Of a DNA stretch of 64,000 bases, positions 43,806-55,352 are shown one piece after another (the first letter of the stretch is position 1; each line of letters begins with the position of its first letter). The position numbers and the translations under genes were made by a program. Below the pieces are notes generated by a model that was not told the DNA's origin, did not search any database, and saw nothing but the letters and a program-made list of their open reading frames with translations. Source of the stretch: Lucinisca nassula (taxonomy: Eukaryota; Mollusca; Bivalvia; Lucinida; Lucinidae); the NCBI GenBank assembly GCA_963580285.1, contig OY757012.1, forward strand, positions 169,310,652 through 169,374,651, read 5' to 3'.

Positions 43806-46210
43806 AGTAATTAAGATATCTTTTTTTATTTGGCTGCAAAAATTTCGTATTTTTTTCAAAAGTTAATCAGTTCATCTACTCATCATCCTGAACCAGCCTG
43901 TAAAGTTTCAGGGGCTATAGCTCAAACAGTTTTTGAGATATCTTGCTTACAAGCTTAAAACGCGCTAAATTTCAAAGGGGCATAACTCAAGAAAAAAGAT
44001 TGGACTTTTGTAAAAAGTTAATCAGTTCATCTTCTCATCATCCCCAACCATTCTGTAAAGTTTCAGGGCAATAGCTTGAACAGTTTTTAGTTATCTTGCC
44101 TACAAGCTTAAAACGCAAAAAAATTCAAAGGGCCATAACTGAAGAAAAAAAATCGGATTTTTTTTCAAAAGTTAATCAGTTCATCTACTAATCATCCCAA
44201 ACCAGTCTGTAAAGTTTCAGGGCAAAAGCTCGAACAGTTTTTGAGATATCTTGCTTTCAAGATTTCAAAGTATTTTTTTTTTTTGCAAAGGGGCATAACT
44301 CAAGAAAGGGGCATAATCCTGACGAGAAAAAAATGGATTTTTGTCGAAAATTAATCAGTTCATCTTCTCATCATCCCCAACCATTCTGTAAAGTTTCAGG
44401 GCAATAGCTCAAACAGTTTTTTAAGTTATCTTGCTTACAAGCTTAAAACGCAAACAATTTCAAAGGGCCATATCTGAAGAAAAAAATTTCGGATTTTTTT
44501 TTTTCAAAAGTTAATCAGTTCATCTACTCATGATCCTGAACCAGCCCATTACGATAACAAACCCGTGCGACACAGTGCATTTTTTCACATCTCCAAAATT
44601 GCTACTTTTCTGAAGAAAATCGATGATATTTTCCTTATTTATAAAGCGAACATAGGTTGTGGGTGCTCGTTAGAACCGCCTCATTGAGGCGGTTCCAACG
44701 AGTACCCACAACCTATGTCTAGGAGCAGAAATAAGGAAAATAATGTAGACCCCAGTAAACCCCTGTTTTCTCTATATAAAGTGGGGTGTAAGGCGGTGTT
44801 CTTTTCACGGACTTGTTAGCGTGATGCTGTAAAGTTTCAGGGCAATAGCTCGTACAGTTTTTGAGATATCTTGCTTACAAGCTTCAAACGCGCAAAATTT
44901 CAAAGAGGCATAACTCAAGAAAAAAAATGGATTTTTTGTCAAATGTTAATCAGTTAATCTTCTCATCATCTCTAACCATTCCGTAAAGTTTCAGGACAAT
45001 AGCTCGAACAATTTTAGTTATCTTGCTTACAAGCTTAAAACACAAAACTTTCAAAGGGCCATAACTGAAGAAAGAAATTTCGGAAGTTAATCAGTTCATC
45101 TACTCATCATCCTGAACCAGCCTGTAAAGTTTCAGGGTTATAGCTCAACAGTTTTTGAGATATCTTGCTTACAAGCATAAAATGCGCAAAATTTCAAAGG
45201 GGCATAACTCAAGAAAAAAAAAAAAGGATTTTTGTCGAAAGTTAATCAGTTTAACTTCTCATCATCCCCAACCATTCTGTCAAGTTTCAGGGCAATAGCT
45301 CAAACAGTTTTTAGTTATCTTGCTTACAAGCTTAAAAAGCAAAAAAAATTCAAAGGGCCATAACTGAAGAAAAAAATTCGGATTTTTTTCAAAAGTGAAT
45401 CAGTTCATCTACTCATCATCCCAAACCAGTCTGTAAAGTTTCAGGGCAAAAGCTCGAACAGTTTTTGAGATATCTTGCTTACAAGATTTCAAAGCATTTT
45501 TTGCAAAGGGGCATAACTCAAGACAGGGGCATAATCCTTCGGATTTTTTTCAAAAGTTAACCATTTCATCTACTCATCATCCTAAACCAGCTGTAAAGTT
45601 TCAGGGCAATAGCTCACAGTTTTTGAGATATCTTGCTTAAAAGCTTAAAACGCGCAAAATTTCAAAGGGGCATAACTCAAGAAAAAAAAAATGGATTTTC
45701 GTCAAAAGTTAATCAGTTCATCTTCTCATCATCCCCAACCATTCTGTAAAGTTTCAGGGCAATAGCTCAAACAGTTTTTAGTTATCTTGCTTACAAGCTT
45801 AAAACACAAAAATTTCAAAGGGCCATAACTCAAGAAAAAAATTGGATTTTTGTCAAAAGTTAATCCAACTGATCTTCTCATCATCCCCAACCATTCTGTA
45901 AAGTTTCAGGGCAATAGCTCAAAAAGCTTTTGAGTTATCTTGCTTACAAGCTTAAATCACAAAAATTTCAAAGGGCCATAACTGAAGAAAAAAATTTCGG
46001 ATTTTTTTCAAAAGTCAATCAGTTCATCTACTTATCATCGTGGACCAGCTTGTAAAGTTTCAGGGCTATAGCGCAAACAGTTTTTTGAGATATCTTGCTT
46101 ACAAGCTTAAAATGCGCAAAATTTCAAAGGGGCATAACTGCAGAAAAAAATGGATTTTTGATGAAAGTTAATCAGTTCATCCTCTCATCATCCCCAACCA
46201 TTCTGTAAAA
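43806..46210 (+). repeat. ~150-bp tandem array, at least 14 diverged units
   Basis: Landmarks are AAAGTTAATCAGTTCATCT, TGTAAAGTTTCAGGGC, GATATCTTGCTTACAAGC and GGGGCATAACTCAAGAAA. Unit spacing is about 145-165 bp and units are clearly diverged. Two sub-types alternate: CGCGCAAAATTTC with GGGGCATAACTC, and CAAAAATTTC with GGGCCATAACTG. I could not find element termini, so it may be a free array or a truncated H-type core. Confidence 0.85.
44547..44826 (+). mobile_element. Pal-B fold-back MITE inserted in the ~150-bp array
   Basis: It is 280 bp, from CATTACGATAACAAACCCGTG to CACGGACTTGTTAGCGTGATG. Left flank AACCAGCC and right flank CTGTAAAG compare with AACCAGCCTGTAAAG in intact units, so at most 1-2 bp are duplicated. 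The heart has CTCGTTAGAACCGCCTCA and TGAGGCGGTTCCAACGAG; one arm base differs. Confidence 0.9.
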
Positions 46211-46214
46211 TAAT

Positions 46215-46520
46215 TGGGAACTTTCTTAAACTATTTTTTGCATACAAGTAAACAGTGTGGATCCTGATCAGACTGCTCCTATCTGGGTCCACACTGTTTG
46301 CAACAATAACTTAAAAAATAACCAGCAGACAATAAAGCAGAAGGCAATTGTTGTGATTGGTATTTTAAGGGTTAAAGGCCATTGTTGCGAACAGTATGTG
46401 GACATAGATCAGACTGCTACACTGATCGTGGTCATACTGTTTGCCAGTATGCAAAAATATGTTTGAAATTTTGCAAGAAGGTTCAGCAGACGATAAAAAG
46501 TACATTTTCTCACGCTTTAA
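46215..46520 (+). mobile_element. Two M-CTC-type MITE modules in a row
   Basis: Module one (46250-46340) has CAGTGTGGATCCTGATCAGA and GGTCCACACTGTTTGCAAC, then CCAGCAGACAATAAAG. Module two (46385-46500) has CGAACAGTATGTGGACATAG and GGTCATACTGTTTGCC, then TTCAGCAGACGATAAAAAG. In module two both arms have changed together (TATG/CATA), keeping the pairing. Confidence 0.65.
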
Positions 46521-46565
46521 AGGTTAAAACGTTGCTCCATGCTTTAAACCATAAAAAAAAACAAT

Positions 46566-49500
46566 CGCTCACCTGAGCTAACAGATTCAAAGTTTAAGGA
46601 AGTGCCAACCTTTACTGAAGGTTTTATGGGAGGACATGGTTATGACAGGGTAAGCCTTTTCTGAAAATCAGGTAGAATGAAACTCTATGATAGACAGGCT
46701 GACCTCACCGGTTTTCAAACTCATTCAAGCTTTTATTCCTGACTTGCTAAGAAGATCTGATCTAAACTGAAGTGGCTATGGTGATGACAAGTTCAAAAAC
46801 AAGAGTTTTCAAACTCCTCCAAGCTTTCTGCCTGACTTCCTTGTTTGTAAATTTCATGAAGATCCGTTCAAAACTAAAGGGGCAGCAGTGCTGACAATGT
46901 CGAAAATAGGCATTTTCAGCAATCAAAGGCACGTCACTCTATGATAAATGTGCCGACTTGGCCGGTATTCGAACTCGCCTGAGGTTTTATTCCCAGCCAC
47001 CTTACACGTAAGTTTCAGAAAGATCCGATCAGACTTGGCCAGTATTCAAACTCATCCAAGATTTTATTCCCAGCCACCTCACATATAAGTTTCAGAAAGA
47101 TCCGATCAAAACTGGCGGGGCTACGGTGATGACAAGGTCAAAATTTGGCATTTTTAGCAATCAAAGGGATGTTACTCTATAATAAATGAGCCGACTTGGC
47201 CAGTTTTCGAACTCATCCGAGGTTTCATCCCCAGCCACCTTACAAATAAGTTTCAGAAACATCCGATCAAAACTGAAGGAGCTACGGTAATGACAAGGTC
47301 AAAAATCAATATTTTCAGCCATCAAAGGGACATAACTCTACGATAAATGGGTTGACTTGGCCTGTTTTTAAACTCATCCAAGATTTTAACCCCAGCCACC
47401 TTACATATAAGTTTCAGAAAGATCCTATCAAAACTGAAGGGGCTATGGTGATGACAAGATCAAAAATCGGCATTTTCAGCAATCAAAGGGACGTAAATCA
47501 ATGATAAATGGGCCAACTTGGCCGGTATTCAAACTCATCCTAGGTTTTATCTCCAGTCACCTTACATATAGGTTTCAGAAAGATTCGATCAAAACTGAAG
47601 GGGCTACGGTGATGACAAGGTAAATAAAAATAGCCATCGGAAGAGATGGCAAATCCCCCGACCAAAAGCCAATATGGCCTTCAGAAGATTGTTCACCAAT
47701 AGAAAGTGCACCAGAATTTAAACCAGCAATGTATCACAAAAGTATTGCAGTTATGACCATCACAAGATTATACTGTCAGGGGAGATAACTAAAAAACCAG
47801 GGCACTCAGAAATGTGGTTCTTGCGCATGACATGCCTGCTTAAGCTAATGTATTTCTGTACAAAGTACCATCAATATGTCTCAAAAGGAATTGGAGATAT
47901 GGTGATCACAAACTGGTCATACTGTTATATTGGAAGGGTAGATAACTCGAATATCACAGCACCAACAGTTGTGGTTCTTGCACATGACATCCCTTCTGTA
48001 CCTTGTATACAATTGTGCCAAGTTCATTCAATATATCTCAAAGGGTGTTGGGAGTAATGGCCATCACAAGGTTATATTGCCAGGGGAGATAACTAAAAAA
48101 CCAGAGCATCCAGAGTTGTAATTCTTGAGCATGACACACCTGCTTAACCTCATGTACATCTGCATCAAGAACCACTAATATGTCTCAAAGGGTATTGGAG
48201 GTACGATGATCACAAGGTTGTCATACTGTTATATTGGAAGGGGAGATAACTCAAATATCATAGCACCCAGAGTTGTGGTTCTTAGGCATGAAGCGCTGTC
48301 TCAACGTTGTATGCAATTGTGCCAAGTACCAACAATATATCTCAAAGGGTATTGGAATTATGGCCAACACAAGGTTATATTGTCAGGGGAGATAATTAAA
48401 AAACCAGGGCACCCAGAGTTGTGGTTCTTGCACGTGACACACCTGCTTAACTTCATGTACAACTGCATCAAGTATCATCAATATATCTGAAAGAGTGTTG
48501 GAGATGTGGCCATCACAAGGTAGTGATTCTATATTATTGGAAGGGGAGATAACTAAAAAACCATGGCACCCAGAGTTGTGGTTCTTGTGCATGACACACC
48601 ATCTCGGCCTTGTGAACAACTGTGCCAAGAACCATCAATGAATCTCAAAGGGTATAGGAGTTATGGCCATCACAAGGTTGTCACTCTATTTTATTAGAAG
48701 GGGAGATAACTCCAAAACCATGGCAACCAGAGTTGTGGTTTTTGTGCATGACACACCGTCTCAGCCTTGTGAACAACTGTGCCAGGTACCATCAATATAT
48801 CTCAAAGGGTATAGGAGTTATGGCCATCACAAAGTAGTCATTCTATTTTATTAAAAGGGGAGATAACTAAAATGTATGGCATCCAGAGTTCTGGTTCTTG
48901 CGCATGACACGCCGTCTCGGCCTTGTGAACAATTGTGCCAAGAACCATCAATGAATCTCAAAGGGTATAGGAGTTATGGCCATCACAAGGTTGCGTCTAC
49001 GGACGGACGGACGGACGGACAGACGGACGGACGCCAGGCTGATCGCTATATCCCCCGAACCTTTTCGGTCGGGGGATAAAAATTGACATTTTCAGCCATC
49101 AAAGGGACATAGCTATATAGTTAATGGGGCAACTTGGCCGGTTTTCGAACTCATCCGAGGTTTTATCCCCAGCCACCTTACATATAAGTTTCAGAAAGAT
49201 CCGATCAAAACTGAAGGGGCTACAGTGTTGACAAGGTCAAAAATCAACATTTTCAGCAATCAAAGGGACCTAACTCTATGATAAATAGGCCACCTTTGCC
49301 GATATGCGAACTCATCCGAGGCTTTATCCCCAGCCACCTTGCATATAAGTTTCAGAAAGATCCGATCAAAACTGAAAGGGCTACGGTGATGACAAGGTCA
49401 AAAATCGGCTTTTCAGCAATCAAAGGGACGTTACTCTGTGATAAATAGACCAACTTGGCTGGTTTTCGAACTCATCCGAGATTTTATCCCCAGCCACTTT

Positions 49501-50606
49501 ACATATAAGTTTCAGAAAGATTCGATCAAAACTGAAAGGGCTTAAGTGATGACAAGGTCAAAAATCAGCATTTTCAGCAATCAAAGGGACGTTACTCTAC
49601 GATAAAAGGGCCGACTCGGTTTTCGAACTCATCCGACATTTTATCCACAGCCACCTTACATATAAGTTTCAGAAAGATCCGATCAAAACTGAAGGGGCTA
49701 CGGTGATGACAAGGTCAAAAATTGGCATTTTCAGCAATCAAATGGACGTAACTCTATGATAAATCGGCGGACTTGGCCGGTATTCGAACTCATCCGAGGT
49801 TTTATCCCCAGCCACATTACATATAAGTTTCAAAAAGATCCGATCAAAACCGAAGGGGCTACAGTGATGACAAGGTCAAAAATCGGCATTTTCAGCAATC
49901 AAAGGGACGTAACTCTATGATAAATGGGCCTACTTGGCCGGTTTTCGAACTCATCCAAGGTTTTATCCCCAGCCACCTTACATATAAGTTTCAGAAAGAT
50001 CTGATCAAAACTGAAGGGGCTACCGTGATGACAAGGTCAAAAATCGGCATTTTCAGCAATCAAAGGGACGTAAGTCTATGAAAAATGGGCTGACTTGGCC
50101 GGTTTTCAAACTCATCCGAGGTTTTATCCCCAGCCACCTTACATATAAGTTTCAGAAAGATCCGATCAAAACTGAAGGGGCTACCGTGATGACAAGGTCA
50201 AAAATCGGCATTTTCAGCAATCAAAGGGATGTAACTCTATGATAAATGGGCCGACTTGGCCGGTTTTCGAACTCATCCGAGTTTTTATCCCCAGCCACCT
50301 TACATATAAGTTTCGGAAAGATCTGATCAAAACTGAAGGCGCTACGGTGATGACAAGCATTTTCCCATAGTAAGTCTATGGGACCTTGTGGTTGCCATAG
50401 GAACCAAAGTTTTAGAGCGATTTCGAAAAAAAGTTTATGTCATCAATGCCCCACTAGAGGCATGCTACAGATGAGAAATGATTGAGATCAGCCTGCAGGA
50501 TACAGAGATATAGCTGCTCAAAAGTGTGGACGGACGACGGACGGACGGACGACGGAAGACCCACTATACTATAAGCTCCCCTGGAGCCTTCGGCCCAGGT
50601 GAGCTA
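46566..50606 (+). mobile_element. H-A-type element with ~160-bp core repeats, containing H-C
   Basis: The 5' end is CGCTCACCTGAGCTAACAG. The core repeats have GCAATCAAAGGGACGTAAC, GACTTGGCCGGTTTTCG, CCCAGCCACCTTACATATAA and AGATCCGATCAAAACTGAAG, with CAGCCACCTT spaced 157-161 bp from 49171 to 50291. A GGACGGACGACGG tract (50527-50560) precedes a hairpin AGCTCCCCTGGAGCC-TTC-GGCCCAGGTGAGCT and terminal CTAA. H-C sits inside at 47622-49080. The 160-bp period invites comparison with the bivalve BIV160 satellite, whose sequence I cannot check. Confidence 0.7.
47622..49080 (+). mobile_element. H-C: tandem-repeat-cored element nested in H-A
   Basis: The 5' hairpin GCCATC-GGAAGA-GATGGC is followed by AAATCCCCCGACC. 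About eight ~157-bp repeats contain GTTGTGGTTCTTG, CATGACACACC, ATATCTCAAAGGGTAT, ATGGCCATCACAAGG and GGGGAGATAAC. A GGACGGACGGACGGACAGAC tract and ATCCCCCGAACCTTTTCGG then TCGGGGGATAAAA close it. The 3' hairpin arm is complementary to the 5' ATCCCCCGA. The flanks rejoin as the H-A unit GACAAGGTCAAAAAT. No protein is encoded. Confidence 0.75.
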
Positions 50607-50765
50607 AAAACATCAAAATTACTTCTTTGTTGATGCAAACAACACAACGAGAAAATTTAATAAACACTTTATTTTTCCATATAATAACATACATTGTAGA
50701 ATTGTTCAGTTTCACATATGACATGATCCACATCTGAATATTAGCCATTTTTATCGAGTTTAACA
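50607..50765. other. Unassigned spacer
   Basis: AT-rich sequence between an H-A end and a pB-1 MITE. Nothing was recognised. Confidence 0.4.
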
Positions 50766-50934
50766 TTAACCCTTGACCTGCTGAAAATTTAAATATGCTA
50801 CACCCACTACCGATTATCAACCAATCAGATTACTTGATGCAAATAATTGCGATAAATTCATAAACTAAATCACAAACAATGAAGATCCTGATCAGATGAT
50901 AAGACATATCCAGGTTCAGCAGGACAAGGGTTAA
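50766..50934 (-). mobile_element. pB-1 MITE, reverse, internally deleted
   Basis: TTAA occurs at both ends (TTAACCCTTGACCTGCTG and CAGCAGGACAAGGGTTAA). TACACCCACTACCGATTATC and CAATCAGATTACTTGATGC mark the right arm read in reverse. The central palindrome is reduced to GAAGATCCTGATCAGATGAT. Confidence 0.75.
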
Positions 50935-50998
50935 GGGCAACGGGAACACCTTCAGGGGAGGCAACTTCTGTGAAAGTATTTTTGTCTCCCATGTCAAT

Positions 50999-51066
50999 AG
51001 GGGTCAACTCTTAAAGGAAAGAATTTGCTCCTGAGGAGCAAATTCTTTCCTTTAAGAGCAGACCCC
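50999..51066. repeat. Perfect 24-bp-arm hairpin with 3-nt loop
   Basis: The left arm is CTCTTAAAGGAAAGAATTTG+CTCC (51008-51031), the loop TGA, and the right arm its exact complement (51035-51058). GGGGTC and GACCCC extend the pairing after a 2-nt interruption on each side. It matches none of the other families here. Confidence 0.85.
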
Positions 51067-51541
51067 TTTTTCAGTGGGACAGGGCATACTGAAAAGCGAA
51101 CAGGATGACCAGAAAGTTGTCTCCCTTTGAAAAATGGTGGAAAAATCTGCCAGCTATTCCCCTTCCCCTTAAAGAGAAATATATGTCTTCTATGTCCATC
51201 ACCAAATTCAAGTCTAGCATCAGAATTGTCTATGAACAAAGATTTCTTTTAAAAATGTCAACCATATATACTGACCAGAAATAGAAGCTATACACTCATT
51301 TTAAATTGTCTGTTGTTATGTATATGATTTTTTTCTGCTTCTCACATTAACCCCACTGGATTATTTATGTATTGTTTCTTTATTAACTTCTAAGCGGAAG
51401 ATCACATTTTGTTAACAAGGTAAGGGTTCAAATTAAATTCCAGAAACTTCCAGATCACATTATTTTAGCATTTGAGGTCATTTCATTGTATAATATTCCA
51501 GAATCTTCCTTTACTAAATAAAATGGATCAGAATTTCCATG
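51067..51541. other. Unassigned sequence
   Basis: AT-rich, with no recognised repeat or gene. An 81-codon minus-strand frame across 50994-51239 includes the hairpin and has no family signature. Confidence 0.4.
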
Positions 51542-51799
51542 CATTACGAAAACACACCTATGCAAATACATTGTAAATTTTACCGCCTAAAAATGACAAA
51601 TCTTCCTTTGAAAAATTGTGATATTGTTCTTATTTTTGCTCAAATTATAGATTGTGGGTACCCATCAGAAACGCCTCGGTGAAGCGGTTCTAACGAGTAC
51701 TCACAATCTATATATTAGAGCGGAAATAAGAACACCAGCTTTACTATATAAAAGTGAGGTTCAAGGGGGTCAGAATTATATAGGCATGTTTTCGGGATG
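51542..51799 (+). mobile_element. Pal-A fold-back MITE
   Basis: It is 258 bp, from CATTACGAAAACACACCTAT to ATAGGCATGTTTTCGGGATG. The heart at 51635-51725 pairs ATAGATTGTGGGTACCC with a partner carrying GAGTACTCACAATCTAT. The tip GAAACGCCTCGG/GAAGCGGTTC is partly mispaired. Confidence 0.85.
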
Positions 51800-52204
51800 T
51801 TTTTCAGTTTGGGGGTATTTTAAGAAACTGTTTATTCTACATTCTGTGTTGGATTACATCTTGATTATTATTCATTTAGGACTAAGTGGGAACAGACAAA
51901 ATAATCTCAAGGAGTGCTAAGCATTTGTTTCCTTTTTAGTTCGTTACAGTAATAACAATAACTTAAAATAGTTTGTAAATAGATTTTGTTAATTTTTCTA
52001 AAAGGCGTGTTTGCATTTTTCTTTCTGCTACGCTCGGCTCCGTAACACTGGCAAAAACATTCAAATGAAGTTTGAATTCCAATATATAAATTATCATCAG
52101 TTGCATCTATGGTACTGTTTTATTGCATAAAATGTTTAATGGTAGCCATGATTAAACGATTAAGGCCAGTGTCAAAACCTTGGCGTTCAAGTTTCCATTG
52201 AGAC
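51800..52204. other. Unassigned sequence
   Basis: AT-rich, with no recognised repeat, tRNA-like box or credible frame. Confidence 0.4.
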
Positions 52205-52490
52205 CATTTCGAAAACACGCCTATACAAATACATTGTAAATTTTATCACCGAAAATCGAAAAATTTAAGATGAAAAATTGTGATATATTTCTTATTTCTG
52301 CTCTAAATATAGATTGTGGGTACACGTTAGAAGCGCTTCATCGATGGGGTTCTAACGAGTACACACAATCTATATTTTAGAGCATAAATAAGAAAAAATA
52401 AGGTTCACCCCTGTAAACCCCAGTTTTACAATATAAAAGTTTAGTTCAAGGGGGTGGGGGTCAGAATTATATAGGCGTATTTTCGTGATG
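52205..52490 (+). mobile_element. Pal-A fold-back MITE
   Basis: It is 286 bp, from CATTTCGAAAACACGCCTAT to ATAGGCGTATTTTCGTGATG. The heart at 52295-52385 pairs TAAATATAGATTGTGGGTAC with a partner ending AATCTATATTTTA. The tip GAAGCGCTTCATCGATGGGGTTC has lost several pairs. Confidence 0.9.
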
Positions 52491-52855
52491 CAAACAACTT
52501 GTGTCGTGGATGTGATACAAATTGTTACTCATCATCTAACGTTGGGAATATTGTTTACAAAATCAAAGTTTTCGCAATGGTTGAAATGTTATCTACTTTC
52601 AAATATTGTCCAAAGGGCCGGAAGTTGGTGATTCGGATTGCGGCTATATTCAATATTTAAGATAAAACGGAAGATGGTCAAACGATTGAGGGCACGTTTA
52701 GGTCGTTTCTTGACTTGAAACATTATTTGGAAATTTTCGCTGAAAAATGCAGTTTTTTAGTTTATCAGTCAAATGTTTGTTTCTCAATGATTTTCAGATG
52801 TTATGTTCTTTTTTTTAGCTCTTGCTTTTGACTAATCAGTATATGACACAAAAAA
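52491..52855. other. Unassigned sequence
   Basis: I see no repeat family or gene here. A T-run near 52811 and AT-rich text dominate. Confidence 0.4.
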
Positions 52856-54156
52856 AACAAGATGTGTTTGTGAAACACGAACATGTCCCCGGGCATAGTC
52901 GTGTTTTTTTTTCAAAGTTGGTCGCAGTTCAAGGTCAAGGTCACAGGTCAAGATTTCTTATTTGAGTGGGAAGCCCTTGACACAAGGAACCTACATGCCA
53001 AATACGAAGGCTCTATCTTAAATGATTCAAAAGTTATGAACAATAATATATTTTTCCTTTGAGTAGGTCATAGGTCAAGGTCACAGGTCAATTTTTTTGT
53101 ATGAATATAAAGCTCTTTTCACAAGGAACCTACATGCCAAATATGAAGTCTCTATCTTAAACGGTTTAAAAGTTATGAACAATTTTATGTTTTCTTTTAA
53201 GTAGGTCAAAGGTAAAGGTCACGGTCAAAAAAGTTTGCATGAATGTAAAGCTCTTATCACAGGAAACCTACATGCCAAATATGAATGCTCTGCCCAAAAC
53301 GGTTCGAAAGTTATGACCAAAATGTTTTTTTTTCTTTTAAGTAGGTCAAAGGTCAAGGTCAAAATTTTTTGAATTAATGTAAAGCTCTTATCACAAGATA
53401 AAAACATGCCAAATATGAAGGCTCTATCTCAAAAGGTTCAAAAGTTATGACAAATGTTAACATTTTTCTTTTAACTAGGTCAAAGGTCAAGGTCACAGGT
53501 CCAAAATTTTTGTGTGAATGTAAAGCTCTTGTCACAAGAAACTGGCATGTAAAATATCGAGGCTCTATAGCAAACGGTTCAAAAGTTATGACCAAAATGT
53601 AACTTTTTTATTGTAAGTAGGTCAAAGGTCAAGGTCACAGGTCAAATTTTTGTGTGAGTATAAAGCTTTTGTCACAAGGAACCTACATGCAAAATATGAA
53701 GGCTCTCTCTCAAACGGTTCAAAAGTTATGACCAAAATGTTATTTTTTTATTTTAAGTAGGTCAAAGCCCAAGGTCTAGGTCACAGGTCCAATTTTTTTG
53801 TATGAATGAAAAGCTTTTGTCACAAGGAACATACATGCCAAATATGAAGGATGTATCTCAAGCGGTTCAAAAGTTATGACCAATGTTATATTTTCTTTAT
53901 AGTAGGTTAAAGGTCAAGGCCACAGGTCAAAATAATTTGCATGAATGTGAATCTCTTGTCACAAGAAACGTACATGCCAAATATGAATGCTCTATCTAAA
54001 ACAGTTCAAAAGTTATGACCAACGTTAAAGTTGTTGACCAACGTTAAAGTTGTCCACGTACAAACCAACCAACCAACCAACCAACAAACAAACCAACAAA
54101 CAAACAGACATGGCAAAAACAATATGCCCCCACTATCGCTACCGGGGACATAAAAA
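52856..54156 (+). mobile_element. H-E: tandem-repeat-cored element rich in AGGTCA half-sites
   Basis: The 5' hairpin GTGTTT-GTG-AAACAC is followed by GAACATGTCCCCGGG. Eight ~140-bp repeats each contain GTAGGTCAAAGGTCAAGG or a variant plus TCACAGGTC, TAAAGCTCTTGTCACAAG, ACATGCCAAATATGAAGGC and GGTTCAAAAGTTATGACC. A CAACCAACCAAC/AAACAAACAGAC microsatellite precedes ATATGCCCCCACTATCGC and TACCGGGGACATAAAA, complementary to the 5' ATGTCCCCGG. There is no coding gene. The layout matches H-C and H-D. Confidence 0.75.
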
Positions 54157-54287
54157 ACGCTGTAGTCAAAAGTCAATGCACTTTTTCACCTTTCCCCCCA
54201 AAACTTTTATTTTGAACACCACATGTTCTTTAAATTGTTACAGGTTTTATGTCTATAGATAGCCAAATCCTTAATAAGATTTTTTTT

Positions 54288-54499
54288 CTGGTTTTGGTTT
54301 TACGGCCCTTTCAAGATTATTCCGCTCATATCGAGCCGATCGTTAATCAGAGGTGGGCAAAAACCGGAGTACCCGGAGAAAACCACCTGACCTTCCGTTG
54401 CAGAACTTGGCGTCTCACATGGAGGCTCGAACCCACAGCGATGAGAGACCTAATGATTAAGATCAGCGCTCTTATCCACTAGGCCACGGCTGAGGCCCG
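54288..54499 (-). mobile_element. SINE-2, tRNA-derived, V-SINE-like
   Basis: The tail complement GGTTTTACGGCCCTTTCAAG is at the left after a T-run. CCGGAGTACCCGGAGAAAAC marks the V-like domain. At the right GGCTCGAACCC (B box) and CCACTAGGCCACGG (A box) are in complement. Part of the head-body junction is deleted near 54420. Confidence 0.85.
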
Positions 54500-54502
54500 T
54501 AT

Positions 54503-54674
54503 CAGAAGCCCCCAAGGTGTAGTGGTTACGCTACTCGCCTTGTAAACCAGGGATCGCAGGATCGATCCCGGGCTTCTCCAGACGTTTGGACGAGTCTTTA
54601 AACCGAAGTCCCGTCTCCGTATGACCTTAGCTGTTGGTGGGACGTAAAACTCTAACACTCACTCACTCACGGAC
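54503..54674 (+). mobile_element. SINE-1 inserted at the end of SINE-2
   Basis: AAGGTGTAGTGGTTACGC, CTTGTAAACCAGGG, GGATCGATCCC and the (ACTC)n tail match 6749-6918. GCCCGTAT lies on both sides (54495-54502 and 54675-54682), so the target was the GGCCCG head end of the adjacent SINE-2. Confidence 0.85.
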
Positions 54675-54682
54675 GCCCGTAT

Positions 54683-55106
54683 AACTGAACTATCCACAAG
54701 TGTATAGTTTCTATTTCCGGCCAGTATACGTATTTTTTTGTAATGTGAACATGGACTGTGTTGATAAAGTAAAACAACAGTTTACATATATAGGTCAAAA
54801 TAGATTTCTGTTCTGTTCTATTTTCAACTAGATTGGACATGCCAAAATGTATCCATGTTGGTTTTGTAAAAATCAACTAAATTCTATGTTTGTTTTTGAA
54901 GTTTAAAGACCCATATTTAGGTCAGTCATATTGAGCTGAACACACTTTTCCTAGACTGGCTTATACATAATAGGTTAACCTGTGCAGTGCGTATTCTTTT
55001 GCCAGAAACTGACAACTGCCCTTCTAGAATCAGCAGAAGGAGAGGACAGCATGTTGAAAGGATTTCATGACCAATCACCTCGAAAGAATGTTGCCATCCA
55101 TAGTCC
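54683..55106. other. Unassigned sequence
   Basis: No recognised repeat or gene. Overlapping short frames on both strands have no domain signature. Confidence 0.4.
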
Positions 55107-55228
55107 ATTATTTTTCTTATCTCTGCACAAAAACATATGTTGTGGGTACTCATTAGAAGCGCCTCGCCGCCGAGGCGCTTCTAATGAGTACCCACAACAT
55201 GTTTCTTTATGCATATATAAGAAATATC
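55107..55228. mobile_element. Pal-C fold-back heart with perfect 30-bp arms
   Basis: The arms ATGTTGTGGGTACTCATTAG + AAGCGCCTCG and their exact complement flank the loop CCGC. TTCTTATCTCTGCACAAAA outside pairs loosely with TATGCATATATAAGAA. It is related to the Pal-A/B heart, but both arms carry matched substitutions. Confidence 0.85.
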
Positions 55229-55285
55229 ACAACTTTTTGGATGAAAAAAGCAGCTTATCTGGGACTATGGCCCGGCCCTTTCCTA

Positions 55286-55352
55286 CAGGTACTGAACCCG
55301 CGACCTACTGATTACCAGTCCTATGCGCATCCGACTGAGATACCAAAAAGTA
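55286..55352 (-). repeat. tRNA-derived fragment, probably SINE head
   Basis: On the minus strand GGTATCTCAGTCGGATGCGC (A box) and GGTTCAGTACC (B box) are spaced as in a tRNA, with ACTGGTAATCAGT between. The acceptor stem is not preserved, so it is not a functional tRNA. It resembles the SINE-5 head at 30861. Confidence 0.6.

Noticed and set aside
55286..55352. Functional tRNA on the minus strand
   Set aside because: Pol III boxes are visible but the acceptor stem is not formed. It is better read as a SINE head fragment.
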